DNA of 41,266 nt from NCBI RefSeq assembly GCF_003570705.1, contig NZ_QWVT01000049.1, positions 1 through 41,266 of the forward strand. Reading direction: 5' to 3'. The DNA comes from Mesobacillus zeae. GTDB lineage: Bacteria > Bacillota > Bacilli > Bacillales > Cytobacillaceae. The position numbers and the translations under genes are program-made. Positions 24,865 to 33,427 of this stretch are shown one piece after another (the first letter of the stretch is position 1; each line of letters starts with the position of its first letter). The notes below the pieces were generated by a model. It was given only the letters and a program-made list of their open reading frames with translations, had not been told where the DNA came from and searched no databases.

Positions 24865-25779
24865 TTACTTGCCGAGATGAGTCTTAAGTTCTGTCTGGAC
24901 TCTTTGTTTTTCTGTTTCAGGGACAGCGTAGTAATAAATGCCGCCAATGGATGTTCCGCTTCCTTCAATTTTCATTTGATCGATATTGCTGGCAGCGGAT
25001 TTATAATGCTTTTGAATATCCTTCATTTCGTCAAAAGTGATATTTGTTTTGACATTATCTCCGAGAGCTACGAATACATCATCGAATTTTGTGATCGAAC
25101 CAAAGCTGACGCCTTTTTCCATGACGCCCTGGATGATTTGACGCTGGCGGTTTTGGCGTCCAAAGTCGCCTTGTGGATCTTCTTTCCTCATTCGTACATA
25201 AGACAGGGCCTGGTCTCCATCAAGCGAAATCTCTCCGACAGGGAAGTGGTGTCCGTCCTGCGTGAAGTCAATTGTATTGTTGACAGTGATGCCGCCAAGG
25301 GCGTCAACAATATCTTTGAAGCCTTCCATGTTCACTTTCATATAATAATCAATCGGGATGTCCAGGAAGTTCTCGACTGTATCCATGGACATTTCTACGC
25401 CGCCAAAAGCATAGGCGTGATTGATTTTATCCTGGGTGCCGCGACCGACAATTTCAGTGCGTGTATCACGCGGAATGCTAAGCATTTTAACTGAATTTTT
25501 TTCAGGGTTCACGGTCATGACAATCATTGTGTCAGAGCGCCCTTTATCGCCTTCGCGCTCATCAACGCCAAGCATGAGCACGGAGAAAGGTTCTTTATTA
25601 TTGAAAGCAATATTCCTAGTCTTACGGTCAATTGGCTCGTGCATCGTATCGACAGCGTCTGATAATGATCTATAAATTGAGAAAGCATAAGCTCCAAACC
25701 CTAAAACGAGTAAAAGAATAAGTATCCCAAAAATCTTGAGCCCTTTTCTTTTCTTTTTATTGTGTTTTTCGGCTCTCAT
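24865..25779 (-). CDS. LytR-CpsA-Psr (LCP) family cell wall polymer ligase
   Basis: 304 aa, ATG preceded by GGAGG. A basic cytoplasmic end and one membrane helix (about 14-33) are followed by the extracellular LCP domain: VLMLGVDEREGDKGRSDTM, SIPRDTRTEI, KINHAYAFGG, VDALGGI, LDGDQALSYVRMR and RQNRQRQII, all family landmarks including the Arg and Asp residues that hold the polyprenyl pyrophosphate lipid. LCP enzymes transfer wall teichoic acid or similar polymers from lipid carrier to peptidoglycan (TagTUV in Bacillus). Fits with three TagF-like genes downstream. Which paralogue it is cannot be decided. Confidence 0.94.
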   Translation of the reverse strand: MRAEKHNKKKRKGLKIFGILILLLVLGFGAYAFSIYRSLSDAVDTMHEPIDRKTRNIAFNNKEPFSVLMLGVDEREGDKGRSDTMIVMTVNPEKNSVKMLSIPRDTRTEIVGRGTQDKINHAYAFGGVEMSMDTVENFLDIPIDYYMKVNMEGFKDIVDALGGITVNNTIDFTQDGHHFPVGEISLDGDQALSYVRMRKEDPQGDFGRQNRQRQIIQGVMEKGVSFGSITKFDDVFVALGDNVKTNITFDEMKDIQKHYKSAASNIDQMKIEGSGTSIGGIYYYAVPETEKQRVQTELKTHLGK

Positions 25780-25955
25780 TAATTAATCCTCCATTGTTTG
25801 ACAAAATTTGCATAAGATAAGTTTAAGGATACCAAAAATATGGACTTTTGGATATAGCATTTTAAGTCCATTTAAAACAAATCATGAACAAAATGGAAAT
25901 GTCGCTAGAAAGGGAAATGGAAAAGACTCTTTTTTGAGTATCTCCCATTTCTATA

Positions 25956-28061
25956 TTACTTAAGCTCCTGCTCGATAAACGATTTGCTGGCCCAGCCTTT
26001 TTTTCCATTTGCCAGCTTGATGTTATACCAGCTTCCACTCTTGTCTACAATTGGTTTACCATTCTTGTCCAGTAACAGGTGGACGTATTGATTTCTTTTC
26101 AATACATCGATTCTGCTCCCATTCATCGATGGCTGAGACCTAAAGTTAAGTCCGTCCACTGTTACGCGGCCCAGGTTTTTGACCGTGAAATAATCCCTGT
26201 AAGCATGAAGGGGAATCGGAGAAGTGGCTTTACTGTTTTTCACGCCTGCATAATATGTTTTTCCTCCAACTTTTACTGTCAGCCAGTAATCATTATGTTT
26301 TTCGAGCAAGGTGAAAGTGTTTCCCTTTTTTAAAGTTTTGGCTGCAGGGCCGCCTTTAGTCAATGAAAGAACGAGAGTATTCATTGACACAGCCTGCGTA
26401 TCAGCAGGGAAGACATCTTTTCCTCCTGGCTTGCCCGGCTGGGAGTAATAGGTCAGGTTTGGTTTTGCATTTCGGTAATAGTTTTCATTATAAGGGAGAA
26501 TTCTTTCCATATGGGAAGCGATGGCTTTTCCCCAAAAAGAGTCGCTGGCATAATAAAAATTCATTCCCTCGCTATTGGCATCCAACCTGGAGTTGCTTAA
26601 GGACTTTGTAGTAAATCCAAGATAGGCACCTTTATACTTCCAGCTGTGCGGGTTGAGGTATGTGGCCTTCATTTCGCGTGCGATATAGTCAATGTTCTGT
26701 TCGATGGAGCTGAACCTGTAGGCACCTACAAATGGTGTCAGGTCAAATGCTCCGAATCCGAATAAATTATATTTGCCAAGAGAAATATTCGATGTGCCAT
26801 AGCCGCTTTCGTGGATGGCATGCGCTGCAAGGTACAGGGCATTGACACCATATTTGTTTCCAGCATTGATGAAAGCCTGTCCCTTGTTCAACAAGACGCT
26901 AGGCTTTCCTTTGGCTTTTACATTAACAGCAATATAATGGTTGATCTGCGATGCAGTTACGGGTGACTTTGTCCGCAAATCGATAAACTGGTAGCCCTTT
27001 CTTGTCATTGGATCACCAGTAATGACTTCTTTCAGGTACTTTCCCGAAACATAGCCCGTCTTTTGCTGATAGGTAACTTTATACCATCCATTTGAAGTTT
27101 TCTTTGCAGGAACCACGAGCTTGGAGTCCGGTAAAGTATTGAGAAGCTTACCAGTGGAGAAAGGCTTACTCCTCACATTTAGGCTGTCCGTAGTGACAAA
27201 GGTTTTTCCGGATAGGCTGGTTTCCGTCCATTTTGGCTCGTCTGGAGGAGTCACTGGCTGATTAATTGGAGGAGTGCTGCTATTCCTGGTAACATCCGCA
27301 GAGTTCACATATCCGCTTTTTCCTTTATAAGACACACGATACCATGTCTGTCCAATACTATTGATAACTTTCTGTGTTGATTGAAGCCTTGTATTGCCAG
27401 GGATTTTAACCGTAGGCTTCCTTTTTGTATCAGGAGTTTGATAGAAATAACTCACTTTTTTTGTGAAATAGTCCAAGCGGGAAGTCTTGATATATTGGTA
27501 ATACTCTTTTAAAAACGATCCGCTCACCCAGCCGGTAACAGTAATGTTTTTCCCTCTTACCTTATATGAATGTGAAATCTTATACCAGCTGCCGATTTTT
27601 TCAGTGGCGGAAACAGTTTGCCCTTTGCGTACAGTGTAGACTGTTTTAAATTTCGTACCAGCCCCGGAGCGAATATTTAAATTGGCCGTTGTCACAAAAG
27701 TTGTTTTAACAATTTTCGTACCCGCAGGTGCCTTAACAACAGGTTTTTTTAGATATGTACCCGATACCCAGCCAGTTTTGGTAATGTATTTACCATTCAC
27801 CTTATATGTATAAGAAACTTTGTACCAGCCGCCAAGTCGTTCGGTTGCTATTACCGTCTTGCCCTTTGGAATGGTCACAATCACCGGAAACTTAGTGGCT
27901 GAACCCGTTCGGAGATTTAAGTTATTGGTAGTTATATAGGCTGTTTTTGCAATTTTAACAGTTCCGGCTGCTTTTACAGCTATCGAGCTTGAGAATCCGG
28001 GCAGCGATACGGTGAGCAATAACAGGCAAGTAAAAAAAACTAGTGCAATTTTTTTCTTCAT
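25956..28061 (-). CDS. Secreted SH3b-rich endo-beta-N-acetylglucosaminidase (LytD/GH73-like)
   Basis: 701 aa, ATG with AAGGAG upstream. Signal peptide to about residue 32 (AVKAA). SH3b-type domains at about 38-107, 114-188, 190-262 (a weaker one) and 283-345. The catalytic domain (about 350-530) has VNALYLAAHAIHESGYGTSN, with the probable catalytic Glu in HES, then KYNLFGFGAFD and MNFYYASD. Two more SH3b-like modules close the protein (LNFRSQPSMNGSRIDVLKRN). It cleaves GlcNAc-MurNAc glycan bonds. A paralogue with the same plan lies directly upstream. The stretch after the stop has a weak stem (GAAATGG/CCATTTC) but no clear terminator. Confidence 0.92.
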   Translation of the reverse strand: MKKKIALVFFTCLLLLTVSLPGFSSSIAVKAAGTVKIAKTAYITTNNLNLRTGSATKFPVIVTIPKGKTVIATERLGGWYKVSYTYKVNGKYITKTGWVSGTYLKKPVVKAPAGTKIVKTTFVTTANLNIRSGAGTKFKTVYTVRKGQTVSATEKIGSWYKISHSYKVRGKNITVTGWVSGSFLKEYYQYIKTSRLDYFTKKVSYFYQTPDTKRKPTVKIPGNTRLQSTQKVINSIGQTWYRVSYKGKSGYVNSADVTRNSSTPPINQPVTPPDEPKWTETSLSGKTFVTTDSLNVRSKPFSTGKLLNTLPDSKLVVPAKKTSNGWYKVTYQQKTGYVSGKYLKEVITGDPMTRKGYQFIDLRTKSPVTASQINHYIAVNVKAKGKPSVLLNKGQAFINAGNKYGVNALYLAAHAIHESGYGTSNISLGKYNLFGFGAFDLTPFVGAYRFSSIEQNIDYIAREMKATYLNPHSWKYKGAYLGFTTKSLSNSRLDANSEGMNFYYASDSFWGKAIASHMERILPYNENYYRNAKPNLTYYSQPGKPGGKDVFPADTQAVSMNTLVLSLTKGGPAAKTLKKGNTFTLLEKHNDYWLTVKVGGKTYYAGVKNSKATSPIPLHAYRDYFTVKNLGRVTVDGLNFRSQPSMNGSRIDVLKRNQYVHLLLDKNGKPIVDKSGSWYNIKLANGKKGWASKSFIEQELK

Positions 28062-28245
28062 TTCTATTCTCCTTGTAATCTTATTTCGTCCTTTAAGGCC
28101 TCCTATATAAAATTTGATTCGGTTCCATGAACTTATAAATGTTTTTACCCGAGCGAAAAATAGTCCTTATTGTTTATATCGGCATACTCTATGAAAAATA
28201 TAGAAAAAAAGAGGGAAGAATGGGAATGCGGAAAAAGGAGGGATG

Positions 28246-28278
28246 AAAAAAAGGAAGAAACCTGTTTTGGTTTCTTCC
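28246..28278 (-). terminator. Terminator of the upstream glucosaminidase paralogue
   Basis: GGAAGAAACC (28253-28262), loop TGTTTT, GGTTTCTTCC (28269-28278): 10-bp perfect stem; the A-run at 28246-28252 becomes a U-run on the minus transcript, 11 bases past the stop. Confidence 0.85.
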
Positions 28279-28288
28279 GTTCGCAGTC

Positions 28289-30526
28289 TTATTTCAGTTC
28301 CTGAACGATATACGTTTTGCTGACCCAGCCTTCAGTTCCGTTAGCGAGCTTCACTTTATACCATCCTCCGGTACTGTCCATGATCGGCTTGCCAGTGCTG
28401 TCGAGCTTGAGATGGGCATACTCGTTCAGATAAAGCTTGCCGATTGGAGCAAGTGCGGTGGATGCGGTAGGGCGGACGTTCAGTGCATCCACGGTAACCC
28501 TCCCAAGGTTTTTAACAGCAATATATTGACTGTACCTGTCAAACTTGATTGAATTTGTCCAGTAATCGACACCACTAACTCTGATTTTCACCCAAAAATC
28601 GTTATGTTTTTCAAGCAGGGTAAAAGTGGTGCCGGCACCAATCGTTTTGACAGTTGTCGTACTTCCTTTTTGGCTAGTCAAGTAAAGGTTTTGTTTGGCT
28701 CCAGCCACAATCCCTGCAGGGAATCTGTCATAGCCCGCTGGCCTAGCCGGGTAGGATGGAACAACCGTATTTGGGGTTGCGCTATCGTAATCAGCTTTGT
28801 TGTATGGAAGGATGTTTTCCATATGCGAGGCAATTTTCTGACCCCATTTCGGATCGCTCGCGTAGTAGAAGTTCATTCCTCCACTCTTTGCATCAACCCT
28901 TGTATTGGTGGCAACAGTTTTTGTGCTGAAACCCAGATAGGCTCCTTTATATTTCCAGTTCGATGGGTTATGGTAGGTTGCTTTTATTTCCTGAGCGATA
29001 TAGGCAATGCACTGGTCAACAGTGGCAAAGCGATAGGCGGCGATGAAAGGTGTAGCATCATAGGCTCCAAAGCCGAACAAATTGTACTTTCCAAGCGAAA
29101 GGTTTGAAGTTCCATAGGCACTCTCATGGATTGCATTTGCTGCTAGATATAGGGAATTGACGCCATATTTGTTTCCGGCATCGATGAAGGCCTGTCCCTT
29201 TCCTTTAAGCACACTAATATTTCCGTATTTTGCTATATAGCCATCAATATAATTATTAATTTGCGTTGCGGTTACTTTAGAAGGTTTACGCAAGTCGATA
29301 AATTGGTAGCCGTTACGGTGCATCGGATCCCCTGTAACAACTTGGAGGAGATAGTCCCCAAATAAATACCCTGTTTTGCCGCTATAATTTATTTTATACC
29401 ATCCGTTTGATGTTACGGCTGTCGGGAAGACAAAAGTTGAATTAGGCACGGTAGTAAGAATTTCAGAATCCGTGCTGTATGACTTCCTCAAGTTCAGGCC
29501 TGAAGTAGTCAGGAACGTCTTGCCGCTGACTGCCGTTTCAGTAACAGAAGGTGGCAGAGTCGGCGCTGAGTATTTAGTAAAGCTGCTACTTTTGGCATAC
29601 CCGGTTTTTCCGCCGTAAGTAAACTTATACCAGTTCCCAACTTTATAGGTTGTGTATAAAACTGCATCTTTTGGTATTTTTACTAGTTTTGTATATGCGT
29701 TCCCATATGATGAATAAAGATAAGTATCTGCTGTAGCTTTATACCCTGTTTTAGTGATTGTTTGGGCATAATATCTTGTAGAATCAGCTGATTTTAGATA
29801 AACTGTTTTGCCTTGATAAGTTACTTTAAACAATGTTTCTCCATATCTATTCGTCACTTTTTGGGTAGTATAAAAACCGTTGTTACTAGGAAGCTGAAAT
29901 GCAGCAGTACCTTTCGTGTCAGGCGTAGGGAAGAGGCTTGCTGTCTTGTTTGTAAAATAATAGCTTCCTGTTATGGTAGAATACCGGTCATAAGCTTTTA
30001 AGTAGCTGCCATTCACCCAACCATACTTTGTAACAGAGGTGCCATTCAACGTATACGTGTAGGCTACTTTGTACCAGCTGCCCATTCGTTCCGAAGAAGA
30101 TACAATCTTCCCAAGCGGGATGGTCATGATTGTCTTGTAGCTTGTTCCTGGCCCTGTTCGAAGGTTGAGGTTATCGGTAGTCTTGTAGGTTGTTTTCGTG
30201 AATTTGGTGGTTGCAAAGGCAAGGAAGTCACTAGACATCCAACCTGATTTGGTAACGGAACTTCCGTTGCTTGAATAAGTATAGGAAACCTTATACCAGC
30301 TCCCAACCTTTTCGGTAGCAGTAACCTTTTTTCCCTGCGGCACAGTCATAACGACACTGTAACTCGTGCTTGCACCAGTACGCATATTAACATTTGCTGT
30401 TGTAATAAAATCTGTTTTTGTGATGATTGCGGCATGAACCTCTTTTGTTGAAATGGGTGTCAAAGCTGCAGTTCCACCCAGTACGAGGCTTGTTGAAAGA
30501 AGAACAACTTTCCCTAATTTTTTCAC
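28289..30526 (-). CDS. Secreted SH3b-rich glucosaminidase, paralogue of the adjacent gene
   Basis: 745 aa, GTG start with AAAGGAAG upstream. Signal peptide to about residue 33 (EVHAA). Five SH3b-type domains (starting near 34, 112, 182, 258 and 333; VNMRTGASTSYSVVMTVP and LNLRTGPGTSYKTIMTIP are the clearest cores), then a glucosaminidase domain (about 400-585) with SLYLAANAIHESAYGTSNLS and KYNLFGFGAYD, then two SH3b-like modules. Same architecture as 25956-28061, with one additional SH3b, so a tandem duplication is likely. It has its own terminator and its own long leader, so regulation may differ. Confidence 0.92.
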   Translation of the reverse strand: MKKLGKVVLLSTSLVLGGTAALTPISTKEVHAAIITKTDFITTANVNMRTGASTSYSVVMTVPQGKKVTATEKVGSWYKVSYTYSSNGSSVTKSGWMSSDFLAFATTKFTKTTYKTTDNLNLRTGPGTSYKTIMTIPLGKIVSSSERMGSWYKVAYTYTLNGTSVTKYGWVNGSYLKAYDRYSTITGSYYFTNKTASLFPTPDTKGTAAFQLPSNNGFYTTQKVTNRYGETLFKVTYQGKTVYLKSADSTRYYAQTITKTGYKATADTYLYSSYGNAYTKLVKIPKDAVLYTTYKVGNWYKFTYGGKTGYAKSSSFTKYSAPTLPPSVTETAVSGKTFLTTSGLNLRKSYSTDSEILTTVPNSTFVFPTAVTSNGWYKINYSGKTGYLFGDYLLQVVTGDPMHRNGYQFIDLRKPSKVTATQINNYIDGYIAKYGNISVLKGKGQAFIDAGNKYGVNSLYLAANAIHESAYGTSNLSLGKYNLFGFGAYDATPFIAAYRFATVDQCIAYIAQEIKATYHNPSNWKYKGAYLGFSTKTVATNTRVDAKSGGMNFYYASDPKWGQKIASHMENILPYNKADYDSATPNTVVPSYPARPAGYDRFPAGIVAGAKQNLYLTSQKGSTTTVKTIGAGTTFTLLEKHNDFWVKIRVSGVDYWTNSIKFDRYSQYIAVKNLGRVTVDALNVRPTASTALAPIGKLYLNEYAHLKLDSTGKPIMDSTGGWYKVKLANGTEGWVSKTYIVQELK

Positions 30527-30982
30527 TTTTACACTTCCTTTAATTTACTTCTGAAGGCGCGGGTTTCCTGACATATCAAATATGCAAAAGGAAGTTTCTG
30601 TACGGAATGTAATGCTATTACCTCCTTAATTACAAAGAATGTCGAAATATTGAAACTTCCTATATAATTATCGTCATACGAACCCTCCGTGTAAATGGAG
30701 TAATATAAAACACATATTTATTACTAGTTTGTAATTCTATTAGCTTTTGAATGCAGTAACAAAGTACGAGATAAATTCAGGAGGGATTTGCTAGTCCTGT
30801 GACTATTAACTTGTTTCCGTGAATTTACATGTTTATTTTTCTAGGGGAAGGCATGGGGGAATCCAATCAGTAAACTCTAAGAGTTGACGTTAACTCACCT
30901 GGTTTAGGCAGTCTGTTTTATTCATCTTTTGTATGATAAAATCAACAATAGTTTCTTTCAGGTGTTTGAGGAGGATGTCCAA
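30527..30982. other. Divergent intergenic region with an untranslated Shine-Dalgarno and flanking inverted repeat
   Basis: 456 bases between divergent genes. On the minus strand AAGGAGGT (30620-30627) has no ATG, GTG or TTG at working distance; it lies 94 bases upstream of the GTG of the glucosaminidase gene and inside a 10-bp inverted repeat AGGAAGTTTC (30589-30598) / GAAACTTCCT (30652-30661). On the + strand AGGAGGG (30779-30785) also precedes only a four-codon frame. TTGACG at 30884 has no good -10 partner. No gene is seen here. Confidence 0.5.
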
Positions 30983-33124
30983 ATGGATTCAATGGAACCT
31001 AAAGTATCAATTATTATTCCTTATTATAATTGTAAAGAATTTATTGGGGATTGTTTAAACAGTGTGATAAACCAGAGCTACAATAACCTGGAAATTATTA
31101 TTATAAATGATGGATCAAGTCATCATGATACAGCAGAAATCGAATCTTTGATAAATGATAGCAGGATCGTTTATTTAAAAAATGATCAGACTAGAGGAGT
31201 GGCTTTTTCACGAAATCTTGGTTTGGAAAGGGCTACAGGAGATTATGTATACTTTTTAGATTGTGATGATCTCTTATTCGGTAATGCAATTACGTATTTG
31301 GCAGAACATATTGGGAGGCATCCTGCAATCGGAGCATATTCTAAAAAACTTGTGCGTCCATCAGACTTCCTGCAAACTTCTAATTCGACTGACATTACTG
31401 TTACGAGGGACAATCCGGAGCACTTTTTTAAGGATATGAGTATTTTGAATGTACTTATCCATAAAGACTTTATCAGGGAATACAACTTGAATTTCTCGAA
31501 TAAAACCTTGGGCTATACAGATTTAACAGGTATTATTCCATTTGTATTGTATGTGAAAGATCTGCCGCGTTTAAATATCGAGACTTATTTTAAACGTGAA
31601 AGGAATGACCCGATAACAAACCCGGGGATTTCACAACGGGAGCTTAGTGCCGACCTTAGGGACTTTACTGAAGTGATGATTGGATTATACAAAACACAGG
31701 GGGAAACAGGACGGGTAAGGGAGTATTTAGATAAAGTATTTCTACATTATTATAGAAGGAATGTAATGAATCTTTACCAGCAAAAAGAAGATTTTGATTC
31801 AAACTATATGCTACTGTCCAATGCTGCCGCCCATTTGAATGTGAAAGCAATATCTTCCCAACCCATGCATACAAAGAGAGAGTTAAAGCTTCTCAAAGCT
31901 GGTAATAAACGTTCATTTAGCAAAGTCTTAAGACTGCACGCTGAAGTATTGGAGTTAAAAAATGCACTGGGTGTCACTAGAATAAAAAAATACATTTATA
32001 AAAAGATTCTGCTCAAATTACCGCTAAAGAACAATTATATTGTTTTTGAAAGCTTCCTTGGGAAGAATTACTCTGACAGCCCGCGGAATATTTATGAATA
32101 CATTATTGAGAATAACCTGGATTTTAAATGTATATGGGTTTTCACTGACAAGAGAAGAAAAATCCCAGGGAATGCGAAGGTAGTAAAAAGGTTCAGCCTG
32201 GCTTATTATTACTACTTTGCGGTTTCGAAATACTGGATTAATAATATGCGTCAGCCATTGCACCTCGTTAAAAGGGATGGAAATGTATTTTTGGAGACGT
32301 GGCACGGTACCCCATTGAAGAAACTGGTATTTGATATGAAAGATATCTATTCTGCAAACCCTAGGTATAAGAGTGATTTTTACCATCAATCTAGGGCATG
32401 GGATTATCTATTGTCCCCAAACAAGTACTCATCAGAAGTATTTAAAAGCGCATTTAAGTTTGATAAAGAGATGCTGGAATATGGGTATCCCAGAAATGAT
32501 ATCCTTTATGCACCAGATAAAGAAGTGATTTCAAACCGTGTGAAGGGTTCAATAGGAATTCCTCATGGAAAAAAAGTTATCTTATATGCCCCTACCTGGA
32601 GGGATGATGAGTTTTACGAACCTGGTAAGTATAAGTTTAACCTTAGGCTGGATCTAAAGAAGATGAAGGAAAAGCTAGGGGACGAATATATAATAGCATT
32701 ACGAATGCACTACTTTATTGCTGACAATTTAAATGTTGAGGAGTTTGAAGGATTTGCCTACAATGTGTCCAAGTATGATGACATTGCGGAATTATACCTG
32801 ATCTCCGACATTCTGATAACGGATTACTCCTCTGTCTTTTTTGATTATGCGAATCTTCAAAGGCCAATTTTATTTTATACCTATGATTTGGATAAATATA
32901 GGGATCAGCTTCGCGGTTTTTATATCGATTTTGAAAACGAGGCTCCTGGACCACTTTTAAGGACAAGTGATGAGGTTATAGACAATATCATAAATATTGA
33001 TCAAGTCATAAAGGACAAAGCGCTGGCCTATGCGGCTTTCTATGAAAAATTCTGCAGCTGGCATGATGGAAAGGCGACGGAAAAAGTAGTGAAAAGAGTA
33101 CTGCTGGACGAAAAAGTCCTATAA
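30983..33124 (+). CDS. Fusion of GT2 glycosyltransferase and TagF-like glycerophosphotransferase
   Basis: 713 aa from the ATG at 30983, which has GAGGAGG at 30968-30974; an upstream in-frame ATG at 30929 lacks a site. The N-terminal 200 or so residues are a family 2 glycosyltransferase: VSIIIPYYNCKEF, INDGSS, and DCDD at 93-96 as the metal/nucleotide motif. A linker of about 130 residues follows. From about 350 comes a CDP-glycerol glycerophosphotransferase domain: VFESFLGKNYSDSPR, LETWHGTPLKKL (His about 441), YAPTWRDDEF, LRMHYF, ITDYSSVFFDYA. It probably acts at the inner membrane face in wall teichoic acid or related polymer assembly, adding a sugar and glycerol- or ribitol-phosphate units. 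The exact polymer is unknown. Confidence 0.9.
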   Translation: MDSMEPKVSIIIPYYNCKEFIGDCLNSVINQSYNNLEIIIINDGSSHHDTAEIESLINDSRIVYLKNDQTRGVAFSRNLGLERATGDYVYFLDCDDLLFGNAITYLAEHIGRHPAIGAYSKKLVRPSDFLQTSNSTDITVTRDNPEHFFKDMSILNVLIHKDFIREYNLNFSNKTLGYTDLTGIIPFVLYVKDLPRLNIETYFKRERNDPITNPGISQRELSADLRDFTEVMIGLYKTQGETGRVREYLDKVFLHYYRRNVMNLYQQKEDFDSNYMLLSNAAAHLNVKAISSQPMHTKRELKLLKAGNKRSFSKVLRLHAEVLELKNALGVTRIKKYIYKKILLKLPLKNNYIVFESFLGKNYSDSPRNIYEYIIENNLDFKCIWVFTDKRRKIPGNAKVVKRFSLAYYYYFAVSKYWINNMRQPLHLVKRDGNVFLETWHGTPLKKLVFDMKDIYSANPRYKSDFYHQSRAWDYLLSPNKYSSEVFKSAFKFDKEMLEYGYPRNDILYAPDKEVISNRVKGSIGIPHGKKVILYAPTWRDDEFYEPGKYKFNLRLDLKKMKEKLGDEYIIALRMHYFIADNLNVEEFEGFAYNVSKYDDIAELYLISDILITDYSSVFFDYANLQRPILFYTYDLDKYRDQLRGFYIDFENEAPGPLLRTSDEVIDNIINIDQVIKDKALAYAAFYEKFCSWHDGKATEKVVKRVLLDEKVL

Positions 33125-33175
33125 ATGTAATGAATAGTGGTTCTCCATACCCCTTCCTTCATATGTATAATTACT

Positions 33176-33216
33176 AAAACCCCAATCCTTTAGGAATAAA
33201 GGATTGGGGTTTTTTA
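33176..33216 (+). terminator. Terminator of the GT2-TagF gene
   Basis: A 17-bp stem (33176-33192 with 33197-33213; core CCCCAATCCTTTA/TAAAGGATTGGGG) with a GGAA tetraloop and a T-run. Confidence 0.88.
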
Positions 33217-33406
33217 TCGTGCGCCAATGGTTGAAGCTATTGTCGAAAGAAGTTCGTATAATTTCCTTATTTAATAGGAAATTCGGGCAATAAGCTAATG
33301 TAGAATTTTGTAGAAAGATGTAAAAACAAAACTATATTACTAATTTAAAAAAGTTGCAATTATGTTACGATGTTTTGGGTGCTTTACGATTTGATTAAAA
33401 AATTAT
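33217..33406. other. Leader region of the PA14 autolysin gene
   Basis: AT-rich, no ORF. Holds a small stem AATTTCC (33260-33266) / GGAAATT (33277-33283) and no promoter that I can call with confidence. Confidence 0.35.
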
Positions 33407-33427
33407 AGGAGGGAACAACAAGTTTTA

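Noticed and set aside
30779-30800. AGGAGGG followed by TTG as a gene start upstream of the GT2-TagF gene
   Set aside because: The frame stops after four codons; may be another non-coding Shine-Dalgarno but evidence is thin.
30884-30937. TTGACG at 30884 and TATGAT at 30932 as the promoter of the GT2-TagF gene
   Set aside because: They are about 42 bases apart, so they cannot belong to one sigma-A promoter, and neither has a good partner.
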